Shown here one piece after another: positions 15,953 through 23,882 of a DNA stretch of 64,000 nt (the stretch's first letter is position 1; every line of letters starts with the position of its first letter). The position numbers and the translations under genes are program-made. This DNA is from Paucisalibacillus globulus DSM 18846 (GTDB lineage: Bacteria; Bacillota; Bacilli; Bacillales; Amphibacillaceae), in contig NZ_KI519438.1 in assembly GCF_000482485.1 (NCBI RefSeq), positions 147,114 to 211,113 of the forward strand, read 5' to 3'. Under the pieces are notes generated by a model. It had not been told where the DNA came from, made no database searches, and worked only from the letters and a program-made list of their open reading frames with translations.

Positions 15953-17212
15953 TTATATCCTCTTTACATCAATAATGACAAACCTACTACCAGGTATGCT
16001 TGGAATTCGTATCATACTATATCGAAGATCCTGCTTCGGAACCACATACTCCACCTTGCTGATTAGGAATTCAAGTACCACTTTCATCAATTCAATTGTT
16101 AACCATTCCCCCGGACAGCGATGCCCACGATAATAATCACCACCACCTTGTGGAATAAAGTTATAAAAGCTCTCTTCTCTATCCCTAAATCGTTCTGGAT
16201 TAAAAGTATATGGTTTTTCCCAGATATCAGGATGATGGTTCGTTCCATAAAGATCAAGGAGAACTAAGTTTCCTTTTCTGAAATCATGACCATTCCACAG
16301 AAAATCCTCTCGTACTTTAGCTGTCAGTAATGGAAAAAAAGGGTAATACCTTCTAACTTCCCGGACAAAGAGTTCTGCATATTCAAATCCTTCAGTTCGA
16401 AGCTTATCTTTTTCTTGTGGATTCTCATATAATGCCAACGCTTCGAAAGTAATATAAACAGAAACTGCGACAATCGGCCGCAAAATATTGAGTAGTTCCA
16501 CTGCAACAATTTGCTCATTTAATACTTCTCCATTTTTATCTTGGTACCACGACATTTTATACAAAGCAGAATCTTTATTAGCATTGACTTTTCCATTGCG
16601 TACTTGCCCGATAAGTTCTCGAAGCCAAACTTCTGCACTATTTCTAGAGATTCTTCCCTTCCAATGCCTCAGGCCCAATGCTCCGGCACTATCAAACATA
16701 GCCTCAAGTTGAGTTGCCCTTCTAAAAACCGCTTTATCATCCAATGGTATACCCGCCCATGCGCAAGCTACTTTCGTGAGTAGCTGAACCATGTCATTGT
16801 ATACCACAACCATTTTTTGCTTTTCCCATTTGTCTACTGCATTCTCTAAGTGACTTTCAAGTAACGAACTTATATCGTCTAGTCTTTCTTTTGTCATTAA
16901 TGACATGAATAGTTCTTTACGATGTCGATGATTATCCCCATCCATGGTTTGAATGGCATGCTCCCCAAATAAAGTTTGCCGTAGCCGCTTCGGTGCAGCA
17001 CCTTTACGAATCAGTTTATCTTCATCATAAAAAGTCTTAACAGCCTCTTCCCCAGCTATACAAATAGCTTTTTTTCCACCAAGAATGCGTGTTTCAAATA
17101 TATCTCTACCAAATTTATTTCTCCTATTTGTAATATAGTTGTACCCCTCTAATAATAACTTTACGGTATTATCAATCCCTTTATCCACTGGAATTTGTTC
17201 CCGATATGGCAT
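15953..17212 (-). CDS. cypC: CYP152 cytochrome P450 fatty-acid peroxygenase
   Basis: A ~419-residue P450 of the BS-beta/CypC family, which hydroxylates fatty acids at the alpha or beta carbon with H2O2 and needs no reductase. The heme Cys lies in GHRCPGE (about residue 366), the family LNILRPIVA carries the Arg-Pro that binds the substrate carboxylate, and RHWKG is present. The residue equivalent to BS-beta Gln85 is Gln (AIQTMDG). OleT-type decarboxylases have His there, so hydroxylation is expected over alkene formation. ATG at 17212 has AGTGAG 8 nt upstream; GTG at 17221 is the alternative. Divergent from a TetR gene. Confidence 0.92.
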   Translation of the reverse strand: MPYREQIPVDKGIDNTVKLLLEGYNYITNRRNKFGRDIFETRILGGKKAICIAGEEAVKTFYDEDKLIRKGAAPKRLRQTLFGEHAIQTMDGDNHRHRKELFMSLMTKERLDDISSLLESHLENAVDKWEKQKMVVVYNDMVQLLTKVACAWAGIPLDDKAVFRRATQLEAMFDSAGALGLRHWKGRISRNSAEVWLRELIGQVRNGKVNANKDSALYKMSWYQDKNGEVLNEQIVAVELLNILRPIVAVSVYITFEALALYENPQEKDKLRTEGFEYAELFVREVRRYYPFFPLLTAKVREDFLWNGHDFRKGNLVLLDLYGTNHHPDIWEKPYTFNPERFRDREESFYNFIPQGGGDYYRGHRCPGEWLTIELMKVVLEFLISKVEYVVPKQDLRYSMIRIPSIPGSRFVIIDVKRI

Positions 17213-17291
17213 ATTTTTCACTCACTTCTATATGGTATATTCCTTGTATAGTCTGTTTTAGAGCTCCTCCCTTTATGCACAGTTCCTTTCA

Positions 17292-17320
17292 TTTACTCTT
17301 CGTGTGACAGTCATTATAAT
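17292..17320 (+). promoter_or_regulatory. Promoter of the TetR gene
   Basis: TTTACT (17292-17297), a 17-nt spacer and a consensus TATAAT (17315-17320), followed at once by the ribosome site AAAGGAGAGG. The predicted leader is only about 10-15 nt. Confidence 0.65.
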
Positions 17321-17338
17321 AAAGGAGAGGTGAATGAC

Positions 17339-17911
17339 ATGGCGCGTGAACGGAAGTTTTCAAATCGAGAACTTTATCAAGCTACGAAAGAATTACTTTT
17401 GAGTCATGGATATGAGGGCTACACTTTCACATTGCTCGCTAATCAATTAGATGTTTCAAGGGCTGCAATTTATAAATACTATGAAAATAAGGAAGAGCTT
17501 TTAAGCGAATATATGCTTTATGAATTGACAAACTTCTTAACTAAATTAAAAGAGGTGAATAAAGAGAAAACATTTCTTGATCAGTTCCATGCATTATTTG
17601 ATGTTATCTTTGATGATATGAGTCTTTATCAATTAAGGGAAATAGGTATACAAATTCCAAAGGTAAATAAGAAAGTAGCTATGAATAAACAAAAAATAAG
17701 TCATATCATTACGGAGTTGTATACATCACTCCAACATTTCATAGACTTAGGAAGACACGAAAAAATATTAAGAGGAGATATACCTAGCAACATCGTATTA
17801 GGCATGATTTTCCAAACAGTTAATATCCCTAACACAGAGGGTATTTCACACCAAGATTGGGTAAATAGTATGAAAGATGTCATTTGTAACGGAATGTTCA
17901 TTAACGAATAA
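17339..17911 (+). CDS. TetR/AcrR-family transcriptional regulator
   Basis: A 190-residue regulator. The N-terminal helix-turn-helix spans residues ~8-55 (YEGYTFTLLANQLDVSRAAIYKYYENKEEL), and a helical ligand domain follows. Start at ATG 17339, 8 nt after AGGAGAGG; an in-frame GTG at 17330 overlaps that ribosome site and is rejected. It precedes the MMPL transporter gene and lies divergent from the CYP152 gene, so either may be its target. A 14-bp motif repeated at 17915 and 18138 is a candidate operator. Confidence 0.88.
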   Translation: MARERKFSNRELYQATKELLLSHGYEGYTFTLLANQLDVSRAAIYKYYENKEELLSEYMLYELTNFLTKLKEVNKEKTFLDQFHALFDVIFDDMSLYQLREIGIQIPKVNKKVAMNKQKISHIITELYTSLQHFIDLGRHEKILRGDIPSNIVLGMIFQTVNIPNTEGISHQDWVNSMKDVICNGMFINE

Positions 17912-17941
17912 TTGACACAAGTGTAACTTTCAAGTGATAAT
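17912..17941 (+). promoter_or_regulatory. Promoter of the MMPL transporter gene with candidate TetR box
   Basis: Consensus TTGACA (17912-17917), 18 nt and GATAAT (17936-17941). ACACAAGTGTAACT at 17915-17928 overlaps the -35 box and recurs with two changes at 18138-18151, suggesting a repressor site pair around a ~230-nt leader. Confidence 0.6.
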
Positions 17942-17950
17942 AAAGTGAAA

Positions 17951-18083
17951 CTTCACTCAGTGGGGCTTTGCTCTTCTCCACTGAGTGTTAGTTGAACGAA
18001 TCGGGCTTTTACTGGCTGTTTGATCCCCCACTTATTTTTCTTCGCTTCTATCAAAGTCTTGATGGGGGGGGCTTACAGCCAGT
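17951..18083 (+). other. Structured leader element with two long hairpins
   Basis: Between the MMPL promoter and its gene are two hairpins. The first has a 10-bp perfect stem (CACTCAGTGG, 17954-17963, with CCACTGAGTG, 17978-17987) without a T-run. The second has outer arms ACTGGCTGT (18011-18019) and ACAGCCAGT (18075-18083) and an inner pairing of five C with a run of seven G, plus a small inner hairpin ATCAA/TTGAT. I do not recognise a known riboswitch. It may be a small dispersed element or a regulatory RNA. Confidence 0.55.
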
Positions 18084-18172
18084 TAACCTGCGATAAAATA
18101 TCGGTTCTTAGATACCGTTATTTTTTCATTCAAAGTTACACAAACGTAACTATTAGAAAGGATTTTTATTTT

Positions 18173-20275
18173 ATGAAAAATTTACTACAGAAAATAACTG
18201 ATAGAGTTTCGACTAAAAAAGGAATGTGGATCACATTAGCTTCATGGATACTTATCATGGTCATCCTGACTGTTACTGTTCCTAGCGTAAGAGATTATCA
18301 AGTTACATCGATTGATTCCTTGCCTGAGGATATGCATTCCGTCGTTGCAAACGAAAAAATCGCTACCTATTTTGGCGATAGTGAGTTATTACCAGCTATC
18401 TTGGTTCTTCAATCAGAAGGTGAGATTGAAGAACAGGATTTAGTCACGATTACGGATACGGTAATTGCAGAAGATATTAGTGGTCTGAAAGAAATCGTTC
18501 CAATGGGAAAACTCCCTGAACCAGCTACCAATACATTTTTCTCAAAGGACCGGTCAACAGCCATTATCCCCGCTAACTTAGATGCTAATTTAGATACACC
18601 TGAAGTAAAAGAAGTACTAGACGAAATAACCACTATTATTACGGACAACACAGATTTGTCCGTGTCGGTTACAGGACCTGCGGGAATTGCGGTTGACACG
18701 ACGGATTTATTTACAAGAGCCGATATCGTCTTAATTATGTCCACCATTGGAATTATCCTAGTGCTATTAATTATTATTTACCGTTCACCATTAATTGCAT
18801 TAATTCCATTATTAGCAGCAGTATTTGTCTATCAAATTGTAACGCAGCTCCTTGGACTATTTGGTAAAGCTGGACTCCTCATGAGTTCCCAGTCCGTGTC
18901 CATTATGTCGGTATTGTTATTTGCAGCAGTAATTGATTACTCCTTATTCGTATTCTCTAGGTATCGAGAAGAACTGAAGCAACATGAAGATAAACATACG
19001 GCAATGAAATTAGCGATGAGAGGTACGGGATTACCTGTCTTCTACTCAGGTGGAACGGTATTTCTTGCTATGATTATCTTGATCTTTGCAGATTTAGGGG
19101 ATTATAAAAACTTTGCTCCAATCTTCGGTACAGCACTAGCTGTTATCATGGTATCATCGGTTACACTTGTACCAGCTTTATTTACCATCTTTGGTCGAAA
19201 ATCGTTTTGGCCAGTTATTCCAAAAGTTGGCGATACGAATGTAAAAGCTAGCTCTATTTGGAGTAAAATTGGAAAATTTGTAACAAAAAAGCCGATTGTT
19301 TCCATGAGCATTGTTGGGATATTTATTGTATTAAGTTCAGCTTATAACTTGAATCTTAAATATGAATTTGATCTAATTAAATCCTTCCCAGATGATATGC
19401 CATCTAGAGCTGGGTATGAAGTGTTAGAAGAAAAGTTTGCACCGGGAGATCTTGCTCCTACTACTGTTCTTGTAGAATCAAATAAAGAAGTATCAGAAGA
19501 AAGTCAACAAGCTTTATTAGATGAACTTTTGAAAGAAGAACATGTCAGTACAGTCAGAGTTGAAAATCAAACGGAGAATCAAAAAGTTGTTTCTTATAGC
19601 CTGACATTTGATGATAGTCCGTATGCGATTGAGTCTATTAATGCATTAGAAGATATTCGGGAAAAGTCAGATGATATTCTTAATGCTAGTAATGTGAGCG
19701 GGGAATTGTACTTTGCTGGTGAAACATCTGCATCTCTTGATGATAGAAATACAAATGACCGTGACCTTGTCGTTATTGTATTACTAGAGACACTATTAAT
19801 CTTTATCATGTTAATCTTCCTAACCAAGTCATTCAAAATGCCACTATATATGATGGGAACGATTATCGTCTCATTCTTTGCTGCATTGGGATTAGGTATG
19901 TTCTTAACTAATTTATTCTTTGACATTGATACTATTAGTACTCGCGTACCGGTGTATGCTTTCATATTCCTTGTTGCTCTAGGAGTCGATTACAATATTA
20001 TTTTAGTTTCTAGATTTATGGAGGAGCGGGAAAAGCATTCCATTAAAGAAGCTACTCGCATTGCAGTCGCAAATACTGGTGGAGTAATTTCCTCTGCAGG
20101 TATTATTTTAGCAGCCACATTTGCGGTACTGATGACCCAACCTATTCAACTATTATTCGTATTCGGATTTATTGTTGCGGTTGGTATTTTGATTGATACT
20201 TTCTTGATAAGGGGAGTATTATTACCAAGTTTAATTGTATTGTTTGAGAAAGATAAAAAGCGAGATAAGGCATAA
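18173..20275 (+). CDS. MMPL/RND-family transporter (YdfJ/YdgH-like)
   Basis: A 700-residue MMPL-type exporter. I start at the ATG at 18173 (MKNLLQKITDRV), preceded by AGAAAGGA; the longer ORF to 18020 only reads through the structured leader. There are two similar halves, each with one helix, a ~150-residue outside domain and five helices. AAVIDYSLFVFSRYREE in the first half and ALGVDYNIILVSRFMEE in the second carry the Asp-Tyr pairs that relay protons. The family pumps lipids, siderophores or drugs. It follows a TetR gene, so it is likely de-repressed by its own substrate. Confidence 0.9.
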   Translation: MKNLLQKITDRVSTKKGMWITLASWILIMVILTVTVPSVRDYQVTSIDSLPEDMHSVVANEKIATYFGDSELLPAILVLQSEGEIEEQDLVTITDTVIAEDISGLKEIVPMGKLPEPATNTFFSKDRSTAIIPANLDANLDTPEVKEVLDEITTIITDNTDLSVSVTGPAGIAVDTTDLFTRADIVLIMSTIGIILVLLIIIYRSPLIALIPLLAAVFVYQIVTQLLGLFGKAGLLMSSQSVSIMSVLLFAAVIDYSLFVFSRYREELKQHEDKHTAMKLAMRGTGLPVFYSGGTVFLAMIILIFADLGDYKNFAPIFGTALAVIMVSSVTLVPALFTIFGRKSFWPVIPKVGDTNVKASSIWSKIGKFVTKKPIVSMSIVGIFIVLSSAYNLNLKYEFDLIKSFPDDMPSRAGYEVLEEKFAPGDLAPTTVLVESNKEVSEESQQALLDELLKEEHVSTVRVENQTENQKVVSYSLTFDDSPYAIESINALEDIREKSDDILNASNVSGELYFAGETSASLDDRNTNDRDLVVIVLLETLLIFIMLIFLTKSFKMPLYMMGTIIVSFFAALGLGMFLTNLFFDIDTISTRVPVYAFIFLVALGVDYNIILVSRFMEEREKHSIKEATRIAVANTGGVISSAGIILAATFAVLMTQPIQLLFVFGFIVAVGILIDTFLIRGVLLPSLIVLFEKDKKRDKA

Positions 20276-20279
20276 AGAA

Positions 20280-20320
20280 AAATAACCTGAAGGATGGATT
20301 CCTTCAGGTTATTTCATTTT
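20280..20320 (+). terminator. Rho-independent terminator
   Basis: Perfect 14-bp stem AAATAACCTGAAGG/CCTTCAGGTTATTT with a 7-nt loop, 4 nt after the MMPL stop codon. Confidence 0.85.
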
Positions 20321-20392
20321 TGAACGGGTAGCAATGAGAAAAGGGCTTTTTGCTCATTATTAATCAATAACTTAATAATTGGATAGACTCCT

Positions 20393-20438
20393 CCCCCTTT
20401 GATAGAATTATCCTTAGCAAAGATAATTTCAAAGGGGG
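20393..20438 (+). promoter_or_regulatory. Hairpin covering the cvfC ribosome-binding site
   Basis: CCCCCTTTGA (20393-20402) pairs with TCAAAGGGGG (20429-20438), and AATTATC (20406-20412) pairs with GATAATT (20422-20428), leaving a 3-nt bulge and a 9-nt loop. The right arm contains the AAAGGGGG Shine-Dalgarno site of the gene at 20447. Whether the left arm is transcribed depends on the promoter; a possible TAGAAT at 20403-20408 would start downstream of it. Confidence 0.6.
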
Positions 20439-20446
20439 ACATTTTT

Positions 20447-21589
20447 ATGAAAATTGTATCAATCGAACCAACTCCAAGTCCATATTCCATGAAAATAAAT
20501 GTAGACGAAACAATGCCAGATGGAAAAACGGAAAACTATAAACTTGGTGATGACTTGGCAGGTGCCCCTTCTTATATACAGGACCTCTTCTCTATTAATG
20601 GAGTAAAGGGGATTTATCGTGTAATTGATTTTATTGCCTTGGAACGGGATGCTCGTACTCCTTGGGAAGAAATTTTACCTGAGATTCAACGTACACTTGG
20701 TTCAGCTGAAGAAAAGCAAACGGAAAGAAACATAGATCAGTCGTCAGTTGACAATCATTTTGGGGAAGTAAAAGTATTCGTTCAAATGTTCCGCTACATT
20801 CCAACTCAAGTTAAGCTTGAGGAAGGTGATACAGAGCATCGATTTGGCCTTCCAGACCGTTTCATGAATGCTGCAATTGAGGCATCTGTGGCATCGGACA
20901 ATATGCTAGCTGAGCGAAAATGGGTAGAACAGGGGCCACGCTATGGTGACTTGGAAGATATCGGCAAAGAGGTAGTGGAGGAAATATCAGCTACATATGA
21001 TGATGGCCGTTTGAAAGAATTGGTCCAGTATGCAATCGATAATAAAACTGCTCCGTCAAGGTGGATTAAAGTTACCTTGGATATGCTTGATCATCCAGAC
21101 TGGAGAGAGCGCTATGCTGCACTTGACAAAATGGATCCAACCATCGACGACCTACCTGTTTTAGATAAGGCACTTGATGACGAAAAAGCATCCATCCGAC
21201 GTCTCGCAACTGCATATCTTGGAATGCTAGATGATGAAAAGGTCCTACCATACTTATATAAAGCATTGAAGGATAAAGCAGTTAACGTAAGAAGAACTGC
21301 CGGAGACTGCTTATCAGACTTAAGCTTGGCAGATGCAATTCCCGAAATGATTCAAACATTAAAAGACAAAAGCAGGCTAGTTCGTTGGCGTGCAGCGATG
21401 TTTTTATATGAAATAGGTGACGAATCTGCCATCCCAGCAATTCAAGAAGCACTGGATGACCCGGAATTTGAAGTGAGAATGCAGGCTAAAATGGCGTTAG
21501 CACGTATTCAAGGTGGAGAAGAAGGTAAAGGCTCCATTTGGCATCAAATGTCACAGTTGATTAATACAGACAAACAGGGGCGAATGTGA
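20447..21589 (+). CDS. cvfC: CvfC/YpgR: Nfu-like domain with HEAT repeats
   Basis: A 380-residue conserved virulence factor C family protein. Residues ~1-90 form an Nfu/NifU C-terminal-like domain (MKIVSIEPTPSPYSMKINVD) without its usual CxxC. Residues ~190-370 contain five or so HEAT repeats (ERYAALDKM, DEKASIRRLATAYLG, DKAVNVRRTAGDCL, DKSRLVRWRAAMFL, DPEFEVRMQAKMAL). In S. aureus CvfC is needed for full virulence gene expression; the biochemical role is unknown. Start at ATG 20447 with AAAGGGGG. The next gene overlaps the stop codon. Confidence 0.9.
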   Translation: MKIVSIEPTPSPYSMKINVDETMPDGKTENYKLGDDLAGAPSYIQDLFSINGVKGIYRVIDFIALERDARTPWEEILPEIQRTLGSAEEKQTERNIDQSSVDNHFGEVKVFVQMFRYIPTQVKLEEGDTEHRFGLPDRFMNAAIEASVASDNMLAERKWVEQGPRYGDLEDIGKEVVEEISATYDDGRLKELVQYAIDNKTAPSRWIKVTLDMLDHPDWRERYAALDKMDPTIDDLPVLDKALDDEKASIRRLATAYLGMLDDEKVLPYLYKALKDKAVNVRRTAGDCLSDLSLADAIPEMIQTLKDKSRLVRWRAAMFLYEIGDESAIPAIQEALDDPEFEVRMQAKMALARIQGGEEGKGSIWHQMSQLINTDKQGRM

Positions 21590-22098
21590 TGTTAGTTAGA
21601 GAAGCTATGCCTTCAGATGCTGCAGGACTTGCAGAACTAATTCAACAAGTGGAAAACACTTCACAATATATGCTATGGGAGCCTGGTGAAAGAAATATTC
21701 AGCCAGACCAACAACAAAGGATGATGGAAAGAATTCAGGGAGAAGATAACTCCACTATTTTAGTTGCTGAACAAGATGACCGCTTAATGGGGTATCTGTT
21801 TGCGATTGGAGGCAAACCCAAGAAAACAAAACACTCGGCATATCTCGTAATCGGCATTCATCAGGATTATCGAGGGAAAGGTGTCGGCTCCTTGCTATTT
21901 AACGAGCTAAATCAGTGGGCAGCCCATCATCATATTCGTCGGTTAGAACTGACAGTAGTTTCAAGAAACGAACCTGGACTTGCCCTTTATAAGAAAATGG
22001 GATTTGATATTGAAGGAACAAAGAAAGAATCGTTATTTATCAATGGTGAATATGTTGATGAATATTATATGTCTAAAATATTTCAGCAAAAAGATTAA
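21589..22098 (+). CDS. GNAT-family N-acetyltransferase
   Basis: A 169-residue GNAT protein. Its ATG overlaps the TGA of cvfC (TGATG), so translation is coupled. The acetyl-CoA motif is QDYRGKGVGSLLFNEL (about residues 90-105), then ELTVVSRNEPGLALYKKMGFDIEG, which is motif B. It belongs to the general RimI/YjcF-like group. The substrate is unknown. The pairing with cvfC in one transcript is the only functional hint. Confidence 0.85.
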   Translation: MLVREAMPSDAAGLAELIQQVENTSQYMLWEPGERNIQPDQQQRMMERIQGEDNSTILVAEQDDRLMGYLFAIGGKPKKTKHSAYLVIGIHQDYRGKGVGSLLFNELNQWAAHHHIRRLELTVVSRNEPGLALYKKMGFDIEGTKKESLFINGEYVDEYYMSKIFQQKD

Positions 22099-22109
22099 CA
22101 CTATATTCA

Positions 22110-22163
22110 GCCTAAATAAGAGTAAGGCAAAAGTTAATTCTTTTGCCTTATTCTTATTTAGGC
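22110..22163. terminator. Long bidirectional terminator
   Basis: A 24-bp stem (22110-22133 with 22140-22163) with one G-T pair and a 6-nt loop, carrying T-rich flanks both ways. It serves the GNAT gene on the plus strand, and overlaps the last codons of bioY on the minus strand. Confidence 0.85.
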
Positions 22164-22730
22164 AATCCCTTTTTTGGGACCTACTTTAAGTAAATTTGCT
22201 TGTATCAATCTACTTCTTACCGTTATTCCAATCCAGCTTGCCAAGAAGGCTTTTATAAAACCAACAACAAGGAATGGATAAACACCAGCGAGAAGTGCAG
22301 CATTCCAATCTAAATCTAAAACAAACTTTAATTGTATCGTCCCAAATGTTAACGTAATAAACATCCCGATACTATTTGCAATAAATGCCATAGGAATCGT
22401 AAATTTTGTCTTTTCTAAAATAATACCAGTAAAAAAGGCAGCAGCAATAAATCCAAATACATATCCTCCTGAAGGACCAACTAACACTTGCAATCCAGCT
22501 CCAAATCCAGCAAATACAGGCACTCCAATAGCACCAATTGCCAAATAACAGACCATCGCAAGTGCACCTTGTCGACTACCAAGTACAACTGCAGCAATCC
22601 CCACTGCAAGTGTTTGGCCACTTATCGGAATTAAAGGTAATGGAATTTCTATTTGCGCTAAAATCCCCGTAATAGCTGCGAATATAGCAACATTCATCAT
22701 AACTCTTAATCTTCTGCCCTGTTCTTCCAT
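22158..22730 (-). CDS. bioY: BioY biotin transporter substrate-binding component
   Basis: A 190-residue BioY S-component of the biotin ECF transporter, with six membrane helices. The family motifs IPLPLIPISGQTLAV, VFAGFGAGLQVLVGPSGGY (the biotin-binding GPTGGY-like loop) and FLVVGFIKAFLASWI are present. ATG at 22730 has GGGGGA upstream; the ORF upstream of it is not used. The promoter overlaps a perfect BirA-type operator, so transcription should be shut off when biotin is ample. The EcfA/A'/T energising module is encoded elsewhere. Confidence 0.95.
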   Translation of the reverse strand: MEEQGRRLRVMMNVAIFAAITGILAQIEIPLPLIPISGQTLAVGIAAVVLGSRQGALAMVCYLAIGAIGVPVFAGFGAGLQVLVGPSGGYVFGFIAAAFFTGIILEKTKFTIPMAFIANSIGMFITLTFGTIQLKFVLDLDWNAALLAGVYPFLVVGFIKAFLASWIGITVRSRLIQANLLKVGPKKGIA

Positions 22731-22785
22731 ATGTAAGCTCCCCCTTTTTATACAAACCCTTCTATCCAACTAATTATCTTCCAAA

Positions 22786-22840
22786 ATTATATGATGGTGA
22801 ACACCTAATTGTCAACCATAAATATTACAAGTTGACAATT
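22786..22840 (-). promoter_or_regulatory. BirA biotin operator with bioY promoter
   Basis: AATTGTCAAC (22807-22816), 14 nt, GTTGACAATT (22831-22840) is a perfect 10-bp inverted repeat of the BirA type known from Firmicutes biotin genes. On the minus strand TTGACA (22810-22815), 18 nt and TATAAT (22786-22791) give a fully consensus promoter whose -35 box lies in one operator arm. Confidence 0.88.
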
Positions 22841-22923
22841 TGCGGATTTACATCGTTCTTCCTATACTATTTTCGAATAAAAAAAGCGCATTTCTGCGCA
22901 AAAGTATTTTATATACAAATTAA

Positions 22924-23313
22924 TTATTTCCCTAATAGTGAACTTATCCTTTTAGCTTCTTCTTCCTTATCCAAATACTCAAACAACCCAATCTTATTTT
23001 CCCAAGGATCCGAAAATGTACACCATTTAACAGGTACCTCTTCTCTTGAAAAGACTTCCAAATTCTCTACCCCAAGCAAAGTGATTAACCTACTTTTCAA
23101 CTCTTCTATATTTTCCACACCAAATCGTAGTGGTCCACTTCCTTCAGCAGGGACACCCTCAGAAAGCTGAAGCCAACTTCCCGGAATAATCTCCCACTCT
23201 GCAAATCCTGCATGCGGTATAAAGTCTGGCTCTTTGTCTAATAATAATTTATACCAATAAAGACCTTTTTCAAAATCTGAGACTCGAATTTGAATCGTCA
23301 TTTCGAAAATCAT
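22924..23313 (-). CDS. VOC-superfamily (glyoxalase/bleomycin-resistance fold) protein
   Basis: About 129 residues with two beta-alpha-beta-beta-beta half-modules: IQIRVSDFEKGLYWYKLLLDKEPDF and LRFGVENIEELKSRLITLLG, ending in FSDPWENKIGLFEYL, typical of VOC members. The metal-binding His of glyoxalase I is not clearly kept. ATG at 23313 is chosen since GGAG lies 10 nt upstream; GTG at 23322 is possible. Function is unknown. Confidence 0.7.
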   Translation of the reverse strand: MIFEMTIQIRVSDFEKGLYWYKLLLDKEPDFIPHAGFAEWEIIPGSWLQLSEGVPAEGSGPLRFGVENIEELKSRLITLLGVENLEVFSREEVPVKWCTFSDPWENKIGLFEYLDKEEEAKRISSLLGK

Positions 23314-23357
23314 CCATTTCACTCCACTCTATAATATTTGTAAGCGAGGTTAAGTAA

Positions 23358-23696
23358 ATGAAGAAATCATTCGTCAAATTACTATGTTGTTCTTTTCTAT
23401 GTTTTGGAATGCTCACCATCTATCAACCCATAGATTTTATATCTGCCCAAAAAGAAGTCCCTTCCTATGCAAAGTGGGGGCGTGTAGCTATGCAAAAGGT
23501 AAAAGAAAAATATCCAGAAGCTAAAATTGTTGATTATCTCCATGTCGGCCGAAAAAAGGGAGATAAAACCTCAACTGAAACGTTTAAATTGTGGTTAGAA
23601 GCACCTAAAAAGGAATTTGGTATCTTTATCGATATTACGTTTGATAATATCACAGAAAAAGTAGTGGATATTAAATACCGTGAAGTATCTAGTTAA
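23358..23696 (+). CDS. yqzG: Secreted DUF3889 protein (YqzG/YhdC-like)
   Basis: A 112-residue protein with a Sec signal peptide (KKSFVKLLCCSFLCFGMLTI, cut around residue 30). The mature domain VPSYAKWGRVAMQKVKEKYPEAKIVDYLH and LWLEAPKKEFGIFIDITFD is characteristic of the YqzG family of small secreted Bacillus proteins. The function is unknown; a PepSY-like fold is suggested by the pattern. Followed by a strong terminator. Confidence 0.85.
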   Translation: MKKSFVKLLCCSFLCFGMLTIYQPIDFISAQKEVPSYAKWGRVAMQKVKEKYPEAKIVDYLHVGRKKGDKTSTETFKLWLEAPKKEFGIFIDITFDNITEKVVDIKYREVSS

Positions 23697-23729
23697 GTTG
23701 ATAATACCACAACATTTTGTAACACAAAC

Positions 23730-23775
23730 AGATAAGGCCCAATTCACCAGCGTGAATTGGGCCTTATCTTATTTG
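23730..23775 (+). terminator. Rho-independent terminator
   Basis: A perfect 18-bp stem (23730-23747 with 23752-23769) with a 4-nt loop, followed by TATTT. Confidence 0.85.
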
Positions 23776-23882
23776 CATATACCTTTTTAGTCAGTTTCCT
23801 TATTGCAATCGCGCACTAGAGGTACGATACTCGGAAAAGCCCTAGAGTAAGAACGTTGAGATTCCCCAAAGTTCCTACCTCT

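Noticed and set aside
15869-16066. A 65-residue ORF near the end of the P450 gene
   Set aside because: It overlaps the P450 gene on the other strand, without a ribosome site or family likeness.
18020-18172. N-terminal extension of the MMPL transporter
   Set aside because: It reads through the hairpin leader and candidate operator and has no ribosome site. The ATG at 18173 matches the family start.
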